A stretch of 64,000 nt of DNA from Pseudomonas sp. PA27(2017) (GTDB taxonomy: Bacteria > Pseudomonadota > Gammaproteobacteria > Pseudomonadales > Pseudomonadaceae). The stretch covers positions 503,346 through 567,345 of the forward strand of contig NZ_MSXW01000061.1 of the NCBI RefSeq assembly GCF_001945445.1, read 5' to 3'. How positions within the stretch are numbered: position 1 is the stretch's first letter; each line of letters starts with the position of its first letter. A model generated the notes under the pieces. It searched no databases. It worked only from the letters and a program-made list of their open reading frames with translations, and was not told the DNA's origin. Position numbers and translations under genes: made by a program. Positions 61,867-64,000 of the stretch are shown in pieces.

Positions 61867-64000
61867 TTACGCTAGAACGGGGTGGTGGCGTTTAGGTAGC
61901 GCGAAATAAAAAGTGGCGCCTTGATCGATCTTGCCCTCGGCCCAGACTCGCCCATCGTGACGCTCGATTATACGTCGTACGCTGGCCAAGCCGATGCCGG
62001 TACCTTCGAATTCCTCCATGCGGTGCAGACGCTGGAATACGCCGAACAGTTTGTCGACGTATTCCATATTGAAGCCCACACCATTGTCGCGCACAAAGAC
62101 GACCACTTCGTCGTCATGTTCCTGGGCGCCGACCACGATGATTGCCGGATCACGCTCGCGGCTGTATTTGATGGCATTGGCCAGCAGATTGCGCAGGGCA
62201 AGGTGCAGGAAAGCAGCGTCAGCGACCACCCGCGGCAGCGGCTGGATGTGCCATTCCAGGTTTCGACTCTGGTAATCGGGTTTCATTTCCTCGCGAATCG
62301 CTTCGACCAGCGCATGCAGATTCACGTCGGTGAAACGCAGCGCAGAGCGGCCCATCTGCGAAAAGCTCAGCAGGTTGTCCACCAGGGTACCGGCGAAGCG
62401 CGCCGACTCGGTGATGTGCTCGAGAAAGCGCACCCCGCGCTCGGACAGCTTGGTGCCTTCGAAGTCCGCCAGCAACTCGGCGTAGCCGGCGATATGCCGC
62501 AGCGGTGCACGCAGGTCGTGGGACACGCTATAGGAGAAGGCCTCCAGCTCCTTGTTGCTCTTTTTCAGGTCGCTGGCCAGTTGGGCCATTTCTTCGGCCT
62601 TGCGCAGCACGATGCCGAGCACCGCGTTGCGCAGCTCCAGGGCGCTTTCCGGTTCCTGGGGATGCCATGGCGTGGAAAAACCGCTGATCTCCTCCTGCCA
62701 GCGCGCGAAGCTGTTGCGCGGGCTGAGGGCGCCGCTGGCGCTGACTGCCTTCTCGGGCTTGCCGGCCCATTGCACGATGCGTTTCTGCTCGGGTTTGAAC
62801 CAGATCAGGTAATGCGAGTGCAGCTCGGAAATGGCCACGGCCAGCAGGCCACCCACATGGTTGGCCAGCTCGGGCAGCTCAGGGATGTCTCGGCTGACGT
62901 TATCGGTCTGGAACAGATCCTCGCCCGGCCGGGCACCCAGCCACTGCACCAGGGCATTGACCCGATCACGCGGTGGCGTCTGCCCGATCAAGTCGCAGTG
63001 CGAGGCGGAGATGATCGCCGCGCCGCTGGCCTTGGCGAAGTCGAGAAAGGTATCGGGCAGTGACAACAGGCCTTCGCTGACGCTGTCACGGTCGGCCATC
63101 GCCGAGAGCATCTGCACGATATGGCGGCGCAACTGCAGCAAATGCTGGGTGCGCGAGTGGGAGATCTTCGCCTCGATCTGCAGCGACAGCATGCGGCCCA
63201 GCAGCTCGCAGGCGGTGCGTGTCTGGAAGCCGACCGAGCGGGCACTGGCGTGGTGGCAGGAAATCAGCCCCCACAGTTGGCCCTCGACCACGATGGAGAT
63301 CGACATCGAGGCGATGGTCTGCATGTTGCGCATGTACTGCAGGTGCACCGGCGACACGCTGCGAAGCGTCGCGTAGCTGAGATCCAGCGGTTTGCCGGTC
63401 AGCGGGTTGCAGGCCGGGCGCAGCGGCGAGGGCTGGTAATTGGCGTCCTCGATCACACGGATACGGTTGGCCACGTACAACTGGCGGGCCTGGGGCGGGA
63501 TGTCCGAAGCCGGGAAGCTGAGGCCCAGGTAGCTGGGGTAGCCCTCGTCGAGGTTCTCGGCGAGCACCAGGCCATTGCCTTCGGGGTCGAAGCTGTAGAT
63601 TTTCACGCGGCCGAAACCGGTAACGCGCTTGACCTCGGCCACCGATAACGCGCACAGCTCGTCGATGTCCTCGGCGCCCTGCAGGTGGCCGATGAAGGTG
63701 CGCACCATCGGATACAGGGTGTTGTAGGCGGTGACCACGTTGCTGGTGGTCTCGAATTCGGCGATCAGCACCTGATCGAAGCGGTGGGCGACCATCGCCG
63801 TCATCTCGCCACGGCGGCTGCCTTTGCGAAAGCGCACGTCACCGATATGAAAGGGCGTGGTGTCGTCGTCTGATAATTGCGCCAGGCGCTCGGCTAGCAC
63901 GGTGCCATCCTCGAGCAACTCGTCCAGATGACAGCCCAGCAGCTGGTCCGGCTCGAGACCCAGCCAGTCGGCAACGTTCTCGCTCACTTGCAGCACCGTC
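61867..64000 (-). CDS. bphP: Bacteriophytochrome histidine kinase, N terminus beyond window
   Basis: The visible 711 codons start inside the PAS domain (VLQVSENVADWLGLEPDQLLG). The frame is open to the window edge, so the first residues, including the bilin-binding Cys, are missing from view. The GAF chromophore domain (about 115-300 of the visible part) has LSFPASDIPPQARQLY and SCHHASARSVGF with the conserved His. The PHY domain follows, then HisKA (SVSHDLRAPLRHIAGYAELL) and HATPase (NLLANAIKYS, DNGVGFNMEY, GTGIGLASVRRI). A red/far-red light sensor kinase and the first visible gene of the operon. No heme oxygenase (bphO) is in the window. Confidence 0.93.
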   Translation of the reverse strand, partial: TVLQVSENVADWLGLEPDQLLGCHLDELLEDGTVLAERLAQLSDDDTTPFHIGDVRFRKGSRRGEMTAMVAHRFDQVLIAEFETTSNVVTAYNTLYPMVRTFIGHLQGAEDIDELCALSVAEVKRVTGFGRVKIYSFDPEGNGLVLAENLDEGYPSYLGLSFPASDIPPQARQLYVANRIRVIEDANYQPSPLRPACNPLTGKPLDLSYATLRSVSPVHLQYMRNMQTIASMSISIVVEGQLWGLISCHHASARSVGFQTRTACELLGRMLSLQIEAKISHSRTQHLLQLRRHIVQMLSAMADRDSVSEGLLSLPDTFLDFAKASGAAIISASHCDLIGQTPPRDRVNALVQWLGARPGEDLFQTDNVSRDIPELPELANHVGGLLAVAISELHSHYLIWFKPEQKRIVQWAGKPEKAVSASGALSPRNSFARWQEEISGFSTPWHPQEPESALELRNAVLGIVLRKAEEMAQLASDLKKSNKELEAFSYSVSHDLRAPLRHIAGYAELLADFEGTKLSERGVRFLEHITESARFAGTLVDNLLSFSQMGRSALRFTDVNLHALVEAIREEMKPDYQSRNLEWHIQPLPRVVADAAFLHLALRNLLANAIKYSRERDPAIIVVGAQEHDDEVVVFVRDNGVGFNMEYVDKLFGVFQRLHRMEEFEGTGIGLASVRRIIERHDGRVWAEGKIDQGATFYFALPKRHHPVLA

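Overview
The window reads as a piece of chromosome from a Pseudomonas species, probably of the mendocina/alcaligenes/stutzeri side of the genus. Dense GC-rich genes follow a gene order typical of that genus (ppx-trxA-rho; ygfA-6S RNA-zapA-pepP-ubiH-ubiI; iron ABC transporter-gcvT-gcvH; DUF47-Pit-argE-argA; mscK-selO next to nhaP2). The species is inferred from gene content and order only.

Region 1 (1 to about 3060) is clearly different. It is AT-richer and holds at least five promoterless-looking genes on the minus strand, separated by four near-identical 75-bp attC sites. This is the end of a chromosomal integron cassette array. No integrase gene lies at its right end. One cassette protein has a HEPN RNase-type motif.

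Region 2 (3063-16435) holds mscK-selO-cbrC-like (translationally coupled), the K+/H+ antiporter nhaP2, a divergent AraC regulator/FepA-type siderophore receptor pair with a good operator candidate, a DUF2218 protein, and ppx and trxA.

Region 3 (16436-33871) is mostly core: rho with a possible leader ORF, ubiD with an overlapping ferredoxin-reductase, a quinone oxidoreductase, a FliL-like protein, an EVE protein, ygfA, 6S RNA, zapA, the ygfB-pepP-ubiH-DUF4442-ubiI run, an iron ABC transporter without its ATPase, and gcvT-gcvH without gcvP.

Region 4 (33872-49490) holds a DUF2388 protein, a chemoreceptor and an orphan GspE-type ATPase, a DUF502 membrane protein, a CYTH/CHAD triphosphatase, a DUF47-phosphate transporter pair, argE-argA with a candidate Arg leader peptide, a glutamate carboxypeptidase, trmA and a purine permease.

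Region 5 (49749-64000) holds an HscC-type Hsp70 with two tandem membrane-anchored J-like proteins, an MFS exporter, a small membrane protein, and a minus-strand signalling operon. The operon consists of a bacteriophytochrome kinase (cut by the window edge), a single-domain response regulator and two hybrid kinases.

Between genes, two kinds of repeats stand out. One is REP-like inverted pairs (42524-42609, 48097-48191, 56147-56240). The other is a structured element of about 130-160 bp present three times (17938-18069, 33904-34061, 46726-46861), whose three nested stems keep pairing while their sequence changes. One copy sits inside the gcvH terminator hairpin, at the place where gcvP would be expected.
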